This document shows positions 36,521 through 47,373 of a stretch of 55,472 nt of DNA, piece by piece; position 1 is the stretch's first letter; every line of letters begins with the position of its first letter. Under the pieces are notes generated by a model that saw nothing but the letters and a program-made list of their open reading frames with translations, made no database searches and was not told the origin of the DNA. A program made the position numbers and the translations under genes. The stretch comes from Rhodospirillales bacterium (GTDB taxonomy: Bacteria; Pseudomonadota; Alphaproteobacteria; Rhodospirillales; WMHbin7), in NCBI GenBank assembly GCA_016215555.1, contig JACRJC010000008.1:1-55472 (forward strand), written 5' to 3'.

Positions 36521-38686
36521 ATGCCCAAAGACGCCGAACCCAACCAGAGCCACGCCGAGCCCGCCCATGCGGTCGATTTCAAGTCGAAGGACCGCTTCAT
36601 CAACCGCGAACTTTCCTGGCTGGCCTTCAACACCCGCGTTCTCGAGGAAGCCGGCAATCCCGGCCACCCGCTGCTCGAGCGCCTGCGATTCTTGTCGATT
36701 TCGGCTTCGAATCTCGACGAGTTCTACATGGTGCGCGTGGCCGGTCTTAAGGGTCAGGTCAAGGCGGGTGTGGCCACGCCATCGCAGGAAGGCCATACGC
36801 CGGCCCAGCAGTTGGCCGACATCAACCGCGTCGCCGGCGAACTGCTGGCCCGCCAGCTTGAATGCTGGAAGGTTCTGAAAGGCGAATTGCGCGGCAAGGG
36901 CATCGCCGTCATTGCCGAGGACGAGCTGAGCAAGGCCGACAAGCGCTGGCTGGAAACCTATTTCATCAATCAGATATTCCCGGTCCTGACCCCGCTGGCC
37001 ATCGATCCCGCGCATCCGTTTCCCTTCCTGCCCAATCTGGGCTTCGCCATGATTTTGCATCTGTCCAAGGGCGGCGAGGGTGAAACCTTGCGCGCCCTGG
37101 TGCCGCTGCCGCATCAGGTGGAACGGGTCATCCGCCTGCCCGGCGACACGATCCGCTTCATCTTCCTGGAAGAGGTGGTCAGCCTGTTCCTCGACCATCT
37201 GTTTCCCGGCTTCAAGGTATTGGCCAAGGGCCTCTTCCGCGTCATCCGCGACAGCGAAATCGACATCGACGACGAAGCCGAAGACCTGGTTCGGGTGTTC
37301 GAAAGCGCCTTGAAGCGCCGGCGCAAGGGCCATTGCATCCGCTTGACCATCAATTCCGGCCTGCCCGAGGATTTGCGCAAGATCGTCTTCGAGGAAATGG
37401 ACGCCGCCGACGACGATATCTTCGTCCTCGACGGACTGCTGGGCATCGTCGATGTGCGTCAGATGATTATCGACGAACGTTCGGATCTTTTGTTCCCGCC
37501 CTACAACGCCCGCTTTCCGGAACGCATCCGCGATTTCGGCGGCGATTGTTTCGCCGCCATCAGCAAGAAGGACATCGTCGTCCACCATCCTTTCGAAAGC
37601 TTCGATGTGGTGGTGCAGTTCCTAAAGCAGGCCGCCCGCGATCCGCAGGTGGTGGCCATCAAGCAGACGCTGTATCGCACCAGCAAGGATTCGCCCATCG
37701 TCAAAGCGCTGGTCGAGGCCGCCGAGGCCGGCAAGTCGGTGACGGCCATGGTCGAATTGAAGGCCCGCTTCGACGAAGAGGCCAATATCCGCTGGGCCCG
37801 CGACCTGGAAGCCGCCGGCGCCCAGGTGGTGTTCGGCTTCATGGAGTTGAAAACGCACGCCAAGATTTCTCAGGTCGTGCGCCGCGAGCAGGGCGGATTG
37901 CGCAGCTATGTGCATTTCGGCACCGGCAACTACCACCCCATCACCGCCAAGGTCTATACCGATCTGTCCTTCTTCACCTGCGATCCCATTCTGGGCCGCG
38001 ACGCCGCCAAGGCCTTCAACTACATGACCGGCTATGCGGTTCCCGAAGACATGGAAAAGCTGGCCATATCGCCCTTGGGCATCCGCAGCCGCATTCTGTC
38101 GCTGATCGATGACGAGATCGAACATGCCAAGGCCGGTCGTCCTGCCACCATCTGGGCCAAGATGAATTCGCTGGTCGATAAGAAGCTGATCGACGCCCTT
38201 TATCACGCCAGCCAGGCCGGGGTGCAGATCGATCTGGTCATCCGCGGCATCTGCTGCCTGCGTCCCGGCGTTCCGGGCCTGTCCGACAACATTCGCGTCA
38301 AAAGCATCGTCGGGCGCTATCTGGAACATTCGCGCATCATCGCTTTCGGCTGCGGGGGCAAGATGCCGTCGCGCCAGGCCAAGATCTACATCACCTCGGC
38401 CGACTGGATGCAGCGGAACATGGATTGGCGCGTCGAAACCTTTGTCCCCATCGAGAATTCGACCGTGCACCGCCAGATTCTCGACCAGATCATGGTCGCC
38501 AATCTGAAGGATGTGGCGCAAAGCTGGACCCTGGATTCCGCGGGCCATTACACCCGCCTGGAACAGAAGGGCGAGAAATTCTCGGCTCATACCTATTTCA
38601 TGACCAATCCCAGCCTGTCGGGGCGGGGCAGCGCCACCTCTCGGGGACGCGCCGCTCCCAAACTGCTGCTGGGAGAGGGCGGATGA
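36521..38686 (+). CDS. ppk: Polyphosphate kinase Ppk1
   Basis: 721 residues. It starts with the N-terminal helical domain ([19 protein letters not shown]). The two PLD-like catalytic domains follow, with the phospho-acceptor His in HFGTGNYHP and the second site in [20 protein letters not shown]. It makes polyphosphate reversibly from ATP. Its stop overlaps the start of ppx (ATGA), the usual ppk-ppx operon. Confidence 0.95.
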   Translation: MPKDAEPNQSHAEPAHAVDFKSKDRFINRELSWLAFNTRVLEEAGNPGHPLLERLRFLSISASNLDEFYMVRVAGLKGQVKAGVATPSQEGHTPAQQLADINRVAGELLARQLECWKVLKGELRGKGIAVIAEDELSKADKRWLETYFINQIFPVLTPLAIDPAHPFPFLPNLGFAMILHLSKGGEGETLRALVPLPHQVERVIRLPGDTIRFIFLEEVVSLFLDHLFPGFKVLAKGLFRVIRDSEIDIDDEAEDLVRVFESALKRRRKGHCIRLTINSGLPEDLRKIVFEEMDAADDDIFVLDGLLGIVDVRQMIIDERSDLLFPPYNARFPERIRDFGGDCFAAISKKDIVVHHPFESFDVVVQFLKQAARDPQVVAIKQTLYRTSKDSPIVKALVEAAEAGKSVTAMVELKARFDEEANIRWARDLEAAGAQVVFGFMELKTHAKISQVVRREQGGLRSYVHFGTGNYHPITAKVYTDLSFFTCDPILGRDAAKAFNYMTGYAVPEDMEKLAISPLGIRSRILSLIDDEIEHAKAGRPATIWAKMNSLVDKKLIDALYHASQAGVQIDLVIRGICCLRPGVPGLSDNIRVKSIVGRYLEHSRIIAFGCGGKMPSRQAKIYITSADWMQRNMDWRVETFVPIENSTVHRQILDQIMVANLKDVAQSWTLDSAGHYTRLEQKGEKFSAHTYFMTNPSLSGRGSATSRGRAAPKLLLGEGG

Positions 38687-40194
38687 ACGCAAGCTCCTTC
38701 CAAAAGAAGGGGACCGCCACCAGCCGGCGCCAGCCGGTGGCGATCATCGACATCGGCTCGAATTCGATCCGCCTTTGCGTCTATGACGGGCTGATCCGCA
38801 CGCCGACGCCGATGTTCAATGAAAAAGTTCTGTGTGCGCTCGGCCAAGGCCTGGACGCCAGGGGCAAACTGAATCCCGAAGGGGTGACGATGGCGCGCCT
38901 GGCCATCGGGCGTTTCGTTTCCCTGGCCCGGGCCATGGGGGTGGGGCGTCTTGACGTGCTGGCCACGGCGGCGGTGCGCGATGCCAAGGACGGGCGCGAT
39001 TTCGTGGCCAGCATCGAGCGCGAGACCGGGGCCAAGATCACGCTGCTGCCGGGCGAGGAAGAGGCCAAGCTGGCGGCGCTGGGCGTCATGTGCGGCAAAC
39101 CGGGCATGACCGGGCTGGTCGCCGATCTGGGCGGCGGCAGCCTCGATCTGGTCGAGGTCGATCATGGCGGTTTCGGCTCCTTCGCCTCGCTGCCGCTGGG
39201 CGTTCTGCGCATGGCCGAGAAAGCGGGCGAGGATCGCGCCAAGGCGCTGGACTATATCGAAAAGCATCTGAACGCCAACGAGTGGCTGCACGGCATGCAG
39301 GGCAAGCCGCTTTATGCCGTCGGCGGGGCTTGGCGCGCCCTGGCCCGCATCTGCATCGCCCAGACCGGCTATCCGCTTCAGGTGCTGGACAATTTCACCA
39401 TTCCCCGGCGCGAGGCCTTCGAACTGATCGAACTGATTTCGCGCCAAAGCCGCCGCTCGCTCGAGAAATTCGCCGCCGTTCCCAAGAAGCGCCTGGCCAG
39501 CCTGCCGCAGGCGGCGCTGCTGTTGTCGCATCTGATGCTGCTGGCCAAGCCCGAGCGGCTGATCTTCTCGGTCTACGGCCTGCGCGAGGGACAGTTCTAC
39601 AAACATCTGCCGGAAGGATTGAAGGCGGAAGACCCGCTGGTCGCCGCCTGCCGCGATTTGGCCCGCCGGCTGGGGCGCTTTACCGAACATGCCGACGAGA
39701 TCATGGTCTGGTCGGCGCCCCTGTTCCTCCAGGAAGAGCTGGACGACGAGCGGCTGCGCATGGCGGCGGCGCTGCTGTCCGACGCCTTCTGGAACGAACA
39801 TCCCGACTACCGGGCCGAGCAGGCCTTTCTGCGCACCTTCCGCATGCCCTTCATGGGGCTCGAACACCGGGAAAGGGCCTATCTGGCGCTGGTCATGTAT
39901 GCCCGCCATGCCGGACTTCCCGACGCCCCCTTCGCCCTTCAGGCCAGAGCCATGGTTTCCGAGGACGAGGCCAAGCGGGCCGACATGCTGGGGCTGGTCC
40001 TGCGCCTGGCCCATGTGCTGACCGGCGGCACGCCGGGCATTCTGCCGCGCGTGCGCCTGACGGCGGCCTTGGGCGAATTGTCGATGAGCGTGCCCGATGG
40101 CGATCCGCTTTACGCCGGCGAGGCGGTCGAGAAAGCGTTGGACCGCTTGGCCCGGACGCTGGGGCTCAAGAACGCATCGCTGCGATTTTATTGA
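38683..40194 (+). CDS. ppx: Exopolyphosphatase / guanosine pentaphosphatase
   Basis: 503 residues from the ATG at 38683, with GGGAGAGGG just upstream. Actin-like ATPase-fold motifs are [15 protein letters not shown], the catalytic [11 protein letters not shown] and [18 protein letters not shown]-terminal HD-like helical domain follows. It degrades polyphosphate made by the upstream gene product. Its end overlaps the convergent acetyltransferase gene by 7 bp. Confidence 0.93.
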   Translation: MNASSFQKKGTATSRRQPVAIIDIGSNSIRLCVYDGLIRTPTPMFNEKVLCALGQGLDARGKLNPEGVTMARLAIGRFVSLARAMGVGRLDVLATAAVRDAKDGRDFVASIERETGAKITLLPGEEEAKLAALGVMCGKPGMTGLVADLGGGSLDLVEVDHGGFGSFASLPLGVLRMAEKAGEDRAKALDYIEKHLNANEWLHGMQGKPLYAVGGAWRALARICIAQTGYPLQVLDNFTIPRREAFELIELISRQSRRSLEKFAAVPKKRLASLPQAALLLSHLMLLAKPERLIFSVYGLREGQFYKHLPEGLKAEDPLVAACRDLARRLGRFTEHADEIMVWSAPLFLQEELDDERLRMAAALLSDAFWNEHPDYRAEQAFLRTFRMPFMGLEHRERAYLALVMYARHAGLPDAPFALQARAMVSEDEAKRADMLGLVLRLAHVLTGGTPGILPRVRLTAALGELSMSVPDGDPLYAGEAVEKALDRLARTLGLKNASLRFY

Positions 40195-42890
40195 CTGAGA
40201 ATGGCCTTGTTGAGGTCCAACCGCAATTCGATGACGTCGCCTTCGACATAGCCGACGCGGGTGAAGCCCAGCAATTCGGCCAGGATGAGCATCGGCCGGT
40301 TGTCGGCCAGCGCCTGACCCACCATCCAGCGGGTGCCGCGGGCCTTGCAATAGCGGATCATCTTTTCCATCAGCACGCGGCCCAGCCCCTTGCCCTTCAA
40401 GTCCGAGCGCACGACGATGGCGTATTCCGTCCGCTCGTTGTCGGGGTCGGTCACCGTGCGCACCACGCCCACGGTTTCCTGTTGGCCGTGCTCGCCGGCC
40501 ATGGTGGCGATGAAGGCCATTTCGCGGTCATAGTCGATCTGGGTCAGGCGCGCCATTTCGGTGTGCGGCAATTCATGGACCAGACCGAAGAAGCGGAAGC
40601 GGATGTCTTCCGGCGTCAGCTTTGAAATGAAGATGTGATGGTTGGGCTCGTCCTCGGGACGGATGGGCCGCACCATGACCTTGGCGCCTTCCAGAAGAAC
40701 GGTTTCTTCCAGTTCCTTGGGATAGGGACGGATGGCCAGGCGCTCGGTGCCCAGCGTCGAAGTGACCGCCACCTTGATGCGGGCGTCCAGGGCCAGCACG
40801 CCCTTGCTGTCGGCGAAGAGCGGGTTGATGTCCACTTCCAGGATTTCCGGAATGTCGATGACCAATTGCGCCACCTGCATCAGGGTCAGGCAGACGGCGT
40901 CGAGATCGACGGCCTTGCGGTCGCGGTAGCCCTTGAGCAGCTTGTAGACGCGGGTGCGCGAAATCATTTCGCGGGCCAGCGACATGTTCAGGGGCGGCAG
41001 GCCGACGGCGCTGTCGCCGATGACTTCGACCGCCGTGCCGCCTTCGCCGAACATCAGAACGGGGCCGAAAATCGGGTCGGTGGCCATGCCGACGATCAGC
41101 TCATGGGCGCCGGGGCGCGTCGCCATTTGTTGCACCGTAAAGCCGGTGACATGGGCGTTGGGGTGGAATTTCTGCACCCGTTCCAGCATGGCGTGGGCGG
41201 CCTTCTCGGTTTCGAAAGGTCCGTCCAGGTCCAGCATCACGCCGCCGACGTCGGATTTGTGGCTGATGTCGGGCGAGAGAATTTTCAGGGCGCAGCGTCC
41301 GCCGCCCATGTCGCGCACGATGCGGCTGGCGTCGGCGGGCGTGCGGGCGATGTGGGTTTCGACGGTGGGAATGCCGTAGGCGGCCAGCACCGCCTTGGCC
41401 TCGGGCTCGCTCATCACGGCATGCCCGCTGGCGATGGCGTTCTCGATGACCAGACGCGCGGTGGCGGTGGCGGGGGTGAATTCCGCCGGCGCCGAGGGCG
41501 GCGTCTCCATCAGCATTTCCTGGTTCTTGCGATAGCGCTGAACATGCAGGAAGGCGCCCACCGCCTGGGCCGGGGTGTTGTAGGTGGGCACGCCCGATTC
41601 ATTGAACAGATGCCTGGCCTCGGCCACCGCCTCGCCGCCGACCCAGCAGGTCATCAGCGATTGGATCTTCTTTTCCTTAGCCAGCTTGATGACCGATTGC
41701 GCCACTTCGGTCGCCGAAGAAACCGCCGTCGGCGCGTGCATGCATAAAACGGCGTCCACTTCACGGGCTGTGAACAGGACTTCCAGCGCCTTGACATAGC
41801 GCTCGCCCGGCGCGTCGCCGATGATGTCGACCGGATTGCCGCGCGACCAGGTGGCGGGCAGAACCGCATCCAGCTTGGCGATCGTCTCGGGCGAGATATC
41901 GGCCAGATGGCCGCCGCCCTCGATCAGGTCGTCGACCGCCATCACGCCGATGCCGCCGCCATTGGTCAGAACGGCCAGATGGTCGCCCTTGGTCGGTTTC
42001 GAGCGGGCCAGCGTTTCCACGGCGGCGAACAGTTCCTCGATCGTGTACACGCGCAGCATGCCGGCCCGGCGGATGGCGGCGTCATAGACCGAGTCCGCTC
42101 CCGCCAGGGCGCCGGTATGCGAGGCGGCGGCCTTGGCGCCTTCGGCGACGCGGCCCGACTTGATGGCCAGCACCGGCTTGTTGCGCGCCGCCGAGCGGGC
42201 CGCCGACATGAAATTGCGCCGCTGATGAATTGATTCGATGTAAAGCAGAATGGCCCGGGTATTGGGGTCCGAGCCCAGATAATCCAACACGTCGCCGAAA
42301 TCGATGTCGGCGCAATCGCCCAACGAAATGAAATGCGAGAAGCCGATGCCTTTGGGCCGGGCCCAGTCGAGGACCGCCGTGCATAAAGCGCCCGATTGCG
42401 AGACGAAAGCGATGCGGCCCGCCAGGGCCGGCTTGTGGGCGAAGCTGGCGTTCAAGCCGATGCTGGGCACCAAAAGCCCCAGGCAATTCGGGCCCAGGAT
42501 GCGAATCCCGAACTTCTTGGCCGTCTCCAGCATGGCTTCCTGGACCGAGCGATGATCGTTGTCCAGCTTGTTGGCGGCAAGTCCCGCCGTCAGGACGATG
42601 GCGGCCTTGGTGCCTCGGGCCCCCAATTCCTCGAACAGCCCGACAACGGTGGCGGGCGGCGTGCAGATCACTGCCAGATCGGGCGTCATCGGCAAAGACT
42701 CGACCGTGGGATAGGCCAAGACGCCGCAGACCGCCTTGTGATTGGGGTTGACCGGCATGATGGGGCCGTTGAATCCGCCCTGCAGCAAGTTGCGCATGAC
42801 CAGATTGCCCACCGCCTTTTCGCGGTTGGTGGCGCCGAAAACGGCGACCGAGCGGGGTTTGAACAGGAATTCAAGATGACGCACGCTCAT
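40188..42890 (-). CDS. Acyl-CoA synthetase (NDP-forming)-GNAT fusion, Pat/PatZ-like protein lysine acetyltransferase
   Basis: 900 residues from the Met at 42890 (GGGAG eight bases upstream); 42905 is an alternative. The NDP-forming acyl-CoA synthetase part comes first, with CoA-binding SVAVFGATNREKAVGN and the conserved His in ASHTGALAGADSVYD. The ATP-grasp region follows (GHAVMSEPEAKAVLAAYGIPTVE, a family pattern). The C-terminal GNAT domain (about 735-895) has VRSDLKGKGLGRVLMEKM. Such proteins acetylate and so inactivate acetyl-CoA synthetase and other enzymes. They respond to acetyl-CoA through the synthetase-like half. Confidence 0.9.
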   Translation of the reverse strand: MSVRHLEFLFKPRSVAVFGATNREKAVGNLVMRNLLQGGFNGPIMPVNPNHKAVCGVLAYPTVESLPMTPDLAVICTPPATVVGLFEELGARGTKAAIVLTAGLAANKLDNDHRSVQEAMLETAKKFGIRILGPNCLGLLVPSIGLNASFAHKPALAGRIAFVSQSGALCTAVLDWARPKGIGFSHFISLGDCADIDFGDVLDYLGSDPNTRAILLYIESIHQRRNFMSAARSAARNKPVLAIKSGRVAEGAKAAASHTGALAGADSVYDAAIRRAGMLRVYTIEELFAAVETLARSKPTKGDHLAVLTNGGGIGVMAVDDLIEGGGHLADISPETIAKLDAVLPATWSRGNPVDIIGDAPGERYVKALEVLFTAREVDAVLCMHAPTAVSSATEVAQSVIKLAKEKKIQSLMTCWVGGEAVAEARHLFNESGVPTYNTPAQAVGAFLHVQRYRKNQEMLMETPPSAPAEFTPATATARLVIENAIASGHAVMSEPEAKAVLAAYGIPTVETHIARTPADASRIVRDMGGGRCALKILSPDISHKSDVGGVMLDLDGPFETEKAAHAMLERVQKFHPNAHVTGFTVQQMATRPGAHELIVGMATDPIFGPVLMFGEGGTAVEVIGDSAVGLPPLNMSLAREMISRTRVYKLLKGYRDRKAVDLDAVCLTLMQVAQLVIDIPEILEVDINPLFADSKGVLALDARIKVAVTSTLGTERLAIRPYPKELEETVLLEGAKVMVRPIRPEDEPNHHIFISKLTPEDIRFRFFGLVHELPHTEMARLTQIDYDREMAFIATMAGEHGQQETVGVVRTVTDPDNERTEYAIVVRSDLKGKGLGRVLMEKMIRYCKARGTRWMVGQALADNRPMLILAELLGFTRVGYVEGDVIELRLDLNKAILSQ

Positions 42891-43250
42891 GCGAAGGACT
42901 CCCAAGGGAACATTGGCACTCGCAACAGGCCTGTCGTGCTTTTCAAGGGCGGGCGGTCTTCAATGAACCGGCTTATTCCTTTCTTGCAAGGATAGGCCGA
43001 ATCTTGTGCGGTGCAACAAGAAAGAGGCCGCCCATGATGATGATTTTATGAGCGTCATTAGGCGGTTAAAGGCTGTTTCATTCGTGTTTCGCTGATGACG
43101 CCTGTCTCAAATTTGCCACAGTTGTAGGTCTGCCGCGACGAAATCGCCTTGTAGTAGCCGACTACTACCTGATCGGTGAACAGGCGGATAGGTTCAGGGC
43201 AATTATAAATCGCCCAGCATGGCGAGACGGTAAAGACAGGGAGATAACGG
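42891..43250. promoter_or_regulatory. Intergenic region with 7-bp inverted repeat upstream of FadL-like gene
   Basis: About 360 bases between divergent genes. GTAGTAG (43151-43157) and CTACTAC (43162-43168) form a perfect inverted repeat around CCGA about 85 bases before the porin ATG. It could be an operator or a leader hairpin. A ribosome site AGGGAG lies just upstream of 43251. I saw no open reading frame of note here. Confidence 0.45.
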
Positions 43251-44546
43251 ATGACGAGCTTACGATCCGCAAGCTTTGCGGTTGCCGCGGGCGTGTGTGC
43301 GCTTGCTGCGGCCTATGCGACGCCTGCGAAAGCGACCAATGGGTATTTTTCGGCCGGTTTCGACGCTGAATCGAAGGGCATGGCCGGCAGCGGCCTGGTG
43401 ACTGGCGATGGTCCCGTGGCCTCGGCCTTGAATCCGGCGCTGGGCGTCAAGATGGGCAATGAGGCGGGCGGCTGCATCAGCGCCTTCATGCCGCATCGCG
43501 ACACCACGGTGACCGGCGGCAGGGGCAACGCCTATCTGCAGAATGGCGTGTTCGACAGCGACAAGGAACTTTTCTTCGTTCCCTGCGCCGGCGTCAATTA
43601 CATGGTTCGCGACGATCTGTCCGTCGGCATGCTGCTTTACGCCAATGGCGGCATGAATACCGAATATCCCACCAATATTTACAGCCCGGGTTTCGGCACG
43701 GTCGCCGACGCGCCGCTGGGCGTCGATTTGTCCCAGGCCTTCATGTCGGCCAACGTCGCCTATCGCCTCATGCCGAATGTGACCCTTGGCGTCGCTCCCA
43801 TCATGGCCATTCAGCGTTTCAAGGCCTATGGTTTGTCTCCCTTCGGCGGTTCATCGACCTCCAGAAGCAACCTGACCGATAACGGCTACGACTATTCCTA
43901 CGGCGCTGGCGCCAAGGTCGGCGCGGTCTGGGACGTGAATAGCTGGCTCAGTCTGGCCGTGGCCGGCCAATCGCCGATTTTCATGAGCAGGCTCGACAAA
44001 TATGCCGGTTTGTTCGCCGACCACGGCGACTTCGACATTCCCCCCACCGACAGCGAAGGCGTCAATTTCAAGATCACGCCCAAGGTGGATTTGATGCTCG
44101 AACACCAGGGCATTTATTATAAATTCGTCGATTCGGTCTCGAATTCCGGCAACAATCCCACCGGCGGCACCTTCAATTGGCGCTTGGGCGATGAGGCGGG
44201 CGCTGGGTTCGGTTGGGGGAACATGCATGTCTTTCGCATCGGCAGCCAGTGGAAGGCGACCGACGACCTGACTCTGCGCGGCGGCTACAGCTACAACACC
44301 GACTTCACCAAGGATGACCAGTTGTTGTTCAACATTCTGGCACCCGCCACGATCAAGCATCATCTGTCGGTCGGCGCTTCCTACGACATCACCCCCAGTT
44401 GGGGATTGTCTTTCGCCTACACTCATGCCTTTTCGCAAAGTTTCACCGGCCAGTTCATCGGCGTTCCCACCAATGGCGGCTCGCAGGTCATCAAGCTGCG
44501 CATGGATCAGGACGAAGCCACGGTCGGATTGAAATACCGCTGGTAA
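43251..44546 (+). CDS. OmpP1/FadL-family outer membrane transporter
   Basis: 431 residues. A signal peptide ends at about residue 28 (TPAKA|TNGYF). The family hallmark TNGYFSAGFDAESKGMAGSG follows at the mature N-terminus, forming the plug that lines the channel. Alternating beta-barrel strands follow and the protein ends VGLKYRW, with a C-terminal aromatic residue for barrel assembly. Members take up long-chain fatty acids or other hydrophobic compounds. A good intrinsic terminator follows at 44567-44601. Confidence 0.92.
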   Translation: MTSLRSASFAVAAGVCALAAAYATPAKATNGYFSAGFDAESKGMAGSGLVTGDGPVASALNPALGVKMGNEAGGCISAFMPHRDTTVTGGRGNAYLQNGVFDSDKELFFVPCAGVNYMVRDDLSVGMLLYANGGMNTEYPTNIYSPGFGTVADAPLGVDLSQAFMSANVAYRLMPNVTLGVAPIMAIQRFKAYGLSPFGGSSTSRSNLTDNGYDYSYGAGAKVGAVWDVNSWLSLAVAGQSPIFMSRLDKYAGLFADHGDFDIPPTDSEGVNFKITPKVDLMLEHQGIYYKFVDSVSNSGNNPTGGTFNWRLGDEAGAGFGWGNMHVFRIGSQWKATDDLTLRGGYSYNTDFTKDDQLLFNILAPATIKHHLSVGASYDITPSWGLSFAYTHAFSQSFTGQFIGVPTNGGSQVIKLRMDQDEATVGLKYRW

Positions 44547-44566
44547 AGCAAGCCATTGCAACCGCA

Positions 44567-44601
44567 GCCGTCCGGAAGCGATTCCGGGCGGCTATTTTTT
44601 T
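44567..44601 (+). terminator. Intrinsic terminator of the FadL-like gene
   Basis: GCCGTCCGGAA and TTCCGGGCGGC pair (one G-T) around GCGA, followed by TA and seven T residues. It ends inside the last codons of the convergent CheY-like gene, so it serves the plus-strand gene. Confidence 0.85.
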
Positions 44602-45035
44602 GCCGGCGGCGTTGTCGCGGGCTGCATCTCGCCGACGATGGCGCGCAGCTTCTTTTCCAACTGGATGGGGGCGAAGGGCTTGACCAGATAGGCATCGACG
44701 CCGATTTCCTTGGCCTGGACCACCGATCCCTCGTCGGCCCTGGCGGTCAGCATGACGAAGGGGATCTTGTTGCCGTCGCTGCGCAGCTTGCGCAGGAATT
44801 CCAGGCCGGTCAGGCCGGGCATGTTCCAGTCGCAGATGACGAAATTGACGTTGGCCGAGCTTTCCAGAACCTTCATGGCTTCGATGGCGTCGCGGGCGAA
44901 GAAGCTGTCGGCGACTCCCAGATCGGTAATCACCATCTTGACGAGGTTCAAGATATATTCGTTGTCGTCAACGATCAGCACCCGAAGCTTGGCGAATTCG
45001 GGGATTTTGTCGGCTCTCAGGGATACCATGGTCAT
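44592..45035 (-). CDS. Single-domain CheY-like response regulator
   Basis: 147 residues, only a receiver domain (about 17-138). Acidic pair D23/D24 lies in VLIVDDNEY, phospho-acceptor D69 in FVICDWNMPGL, Thr in VMLTARAD, and Lys in YLVKPFAP. There is a short hydrophilic tail ending TTPPAKK. It signals by protein contact, for example to a motor or kinase. No kinase gene is adjacent. Confidence 0.9.
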   Translation of the reverse strand: MTMVSLRADKIPEFAKLRVLIVDDNEYILNLVKMVITDLGVADSFFARDAIEAMKVLESSANVNFVICDWNMPGLTGLEFLRKLRSDGNKIPFVMLTARADEGSVVQAKEIGVDAYLVKPFAPIQLEKKLRAIVGEMQPATTPPAKK

Positions 45036-45162
45036 TTAATGGCAACTCGGTGAAATTTTGTTGATTTTGCCGCCTTCTTGCAGCCGCATCAAGCGGGAAG
45101 CGTTTGCCAAACCGTCAAGTCGGGTTATCCTATGCCGATAACCTTTCCAGGAATGTGTCTTC

Positions 45163-46353
45163 ATGACCGTTAAGTTGCAGTCCTTTCATCCGCCCAAACG
45201 CGTTCTGATGGGGCCCGGCCCCTCGGATGTACCGCCGCGCGTGTTGGCCGCGATGGCGCGCCCAACCGTCGGTCACCTCGATCCCGCCTTCGTTTCCTTG
45301 ATGGACGAGGTGAAGCTGCTGTTGCAGAAAACCTTCATGACCGCCAACGAACTGACGCTGGCGGTGTCCGGTCCCGGTTCGGCGGGCATGGAGACCTGCT
45401 TCGTCAATCTGCTGGAGCCGGGCGACACCGCCATCGTCGCCGTCAACGGCGTCTTCGGCCAAAGAATGAAGGAGAATGTCGAGCGCTGCGGCGCCGGTTG
45501 CGTGACGGTTGAAGAAGAATGGGGCAAGCCCGTCGATCCGGCCAAGGTCGAGGCGGCCTTGAAATCGCATCCCGAGGCCAGGCTGCTGGCCTTCGTCCAT
45601 GCCGAAACCTCGACCGGCGTTTTAAGCGACGCCCAAAGCCTGTGCGCCTTGGCGCAACGATACGACGCGCTGTCGGTGGTCGATACCGTCACCTCGCTGG
45701 GCGGCGTTCCTGTGCGGGTGGATGGCTGGGGCGCCGACGCCGTCTATTCGGGTTCGCAGAAATGCCTGTCCTGCACGCCGGGCCTGTCGCCGGTGACCTT
45801 CAGCCCCAGGGCCGTCGAACGCATCCGCAGCCGCAACCGCAAGGTACAAAGCTGGTTCATGGACCTTAGTCTGGTCATGGGCTATTGGGGCTCGGGCGCC
45901 AAGCGTGCCTATCATCACACGGCCCCCGTCAATGCCGTCTATGGCCTGCATGAAGCCCTTCTGATGCTGGCCGAGGAAGGGCTGGAAGCCGCCTGGGCCC
46001 GTCACCGCAAGATGCATCTGGCCTTGAAGGCCGGGCTTGAAGCCATGGGCCTGTCCTTCCTGGCCGATGAATCTTGCCGTCTGCCGCAATTGAACGCGGT
46101 CAGGGTGCCTGCGGGCGTCGATGAAGCCCAGGTGCGGGCCTATCTGCTGGAGAAATTCGGCATCGAGATCGGGGCCGGACTGGGGCCCTTGGCCGGGCAG
46201 GTCTGGCGCATCGGCCTGATGGGCGCCAGCGCTTCGGTTCCCAACATTCTATTGTGCCTGGCGGCGCTCGAGTCGGCGCTTCTTCGCCAGCAGGCCCCGA
46301 TCAGGCCGGGACTGGCCGCGCAGGCCGCCCTGGCAACCGTGTCGGAGCGCTAG
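45163..46353 (+). CDS. Class V aminotransferase (alanine/serine-glyoxylate aminotransferase type)
   Basis: 396 residues. PLP-enzyme motifs: MGPGPSDVPPRVLAAM at the N-terminus, SGPGSAGMET for phosphate binding, and the PLP Lys in SGSQKCLSCTPGLSP. GLMGASASVPNI lies near the C-terminus. Members transfer amino groups to glyoxylate from alanine or serine. The downstream glycosyltransferase ATG follows the stop codon directly, so the two are transcribed together. Confidence 0.9.
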   Translation: MTVKLQSFHPPKRVLMGPGPSDVPPRVLAAMARPTVGHLDPAFVSLMDEVKLLLQKTFMTANELTLAVSGPGSAGMETCFVNLLEPGDTAIVAVNGVFGQRMKENVERCGAGCVTVEEEWGKPVDPAKVEAALKSHPEARLLAFVHAETSTGVLSDAQSLCALAQRYDALSVVDTVTSLGGVPVRVDGWGADAVYSGSQKCLSCTPGLSPVTFSPRAVERIRSRNRKVQSWFMDLSLVMGYWGSGAKRAYHHTAPVNAVYGLHEALLMLAEEGLEAAWARHRKMHLALKAGLEAMGLSFLADESCRLPQLNAVRVPAGVDEAQVRAYLLEKFGIEIGAGLGPLAGQVWRIGLMGASASVPNILLCLAALESALLRQQAPIRPGLAAQAALATVSER

Positions 46354-47373
46354 ATGCGCATCGCCATCGTCACCGATGCCTGGTTCCCGCAAGAGAACGG
46401 GGTGGTGCGCGTGCTCTCGACCCTGATCGAACGTCTCAAGGAAATGGGGCACGAGATTTTGCTGATCGAGCCCGGCCAGTTCGCCTCGATTCCCTGTCCG
46501 ACCTATCCCGACATCCGTCTGGCCCTGGGAGCGGGGGGCGCCATCGCCAGACGGCTAGAAGCCTTCTTGCCAGATGCCCTGCATCTGCCGACCGAAGGCC
46601 CCCTGGGCTGGGCGGCCCGATCTTTCGCCCTGAAGCGGGGCTGGCCTTTCACCACCGCTTATCATTCGAAATTCCCCGAATATATCCAGGCCCGCACCGG
46701 CCTGCCGCTGGACTGGCTCTATGCCCCGGTGCGCAAATTCCACCAGCCTTCGTCCGGGGTGCTGTGCCCGTCGCCCTCGGTCTTTCGCGAATTGGCCGAG
46801 CGCGGCTTTGGCCATTTGCGCGAATGGTCGCATGGAGTGGACACCAAGACCTTCCATCCCCAGGCCAAGGATTTCCTGGAATTGCCGCGCCCCATCCATC
46901 TCTATGTCGGGCGGGTGACGGTGGAAAAGAATCTGCCCGCCTTTCTGGATCTGGATTTGCCGGGCTCGAAATTGGTCGTGGGGTCGGGGCCGGCCCGAAA
47001 AAGCCTGATCCGCCGCTATCCGCAGGCGCATTTCAAGATCGCCAGGGGGGATATCGAATTATCGCGATATTTCGCCGCCGCCGATGTCTTCGTCTTTCCC
47101 AGCCTGACCGACACGTTCGGCCTGGTGATGCTGGAAGCCTTGGCCTCGGGCGTGCCGGTGGCGGCCTTCCCGGTCACCGGACCGGTCGATGTTCTGGGGG
47201 GGGCGGGGGCCGGGGTGCTGGATTGGGATCTGGCCCAGGCGGCAAGACAGGCTCTGTCGATTTCCCCCGACCTCTGCCGGTCGCACGCCCTCTGCTTTTC
47301 CTGGGACCGCGTGGCCGAGCAGTTTTTGGATTTTCTGGCTCCCATCGCTCAAGCCAAGGCGTTGGCGGCGTGA
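46354..47373 (+). CDS. Glycosyltransferase family 4 (GT-B fold, mannosyltransferase MgtA-like)
   Basis: 339 residues. N-terminal acceptor domain (IVTDAWFPQENGVVRVLSTL), hinge HGVDTKTFHP, and donor domain with YVGRVTVEKNLPAFLDL and the catalytic E-x7-E region SLTDTFGLVMLEALASGVPVA. MgtA-like enzymes mannosylate diacylglycerol-linked lipids at the inner membrane; the acceptor here is unproven. The gene ends by overlapping the next start (GTGA). Confidence 0.9.
   Translation: MRIAIVTDAWFPQENGVVRVLSTLIERLKEMGHEILLIEPGQFASIPCPTYPDIRLALGAGGAIARRLEAFLPDALHLPTEGPLGWAARSFALKRGWPFTTAYHSKFPEYIQARTGLPLDWLYAPVRKFHQPSSGVLCPSPSVFRELAERGFGHLREWSHGVDTKTFHPQAKDFLELPRPIHLYVGRVTVEKNLPAFLDLDLPGSKLVVGSGPARKSLIRRYPQAHFKIARGDIELSRYFAAADVFVFPSLTDTFGLVMLEALASGVPVAAFPVTGPVDVLGGAGAGVLDWDLAQAARQALSISPDLCRSHALCFSWDRVAEQFLDFLAPIAQAKALAA

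Noticed and set aside
46254..47369. Upstream extension of the unknown gene at 47370 as one large plus-strand protein
   Set aside because: The in-frame upstream part overlaps the glycosyltransferase in another frame and has shadow-like composition; the GTG at 47370 with GTGA coupling is the sensible start.
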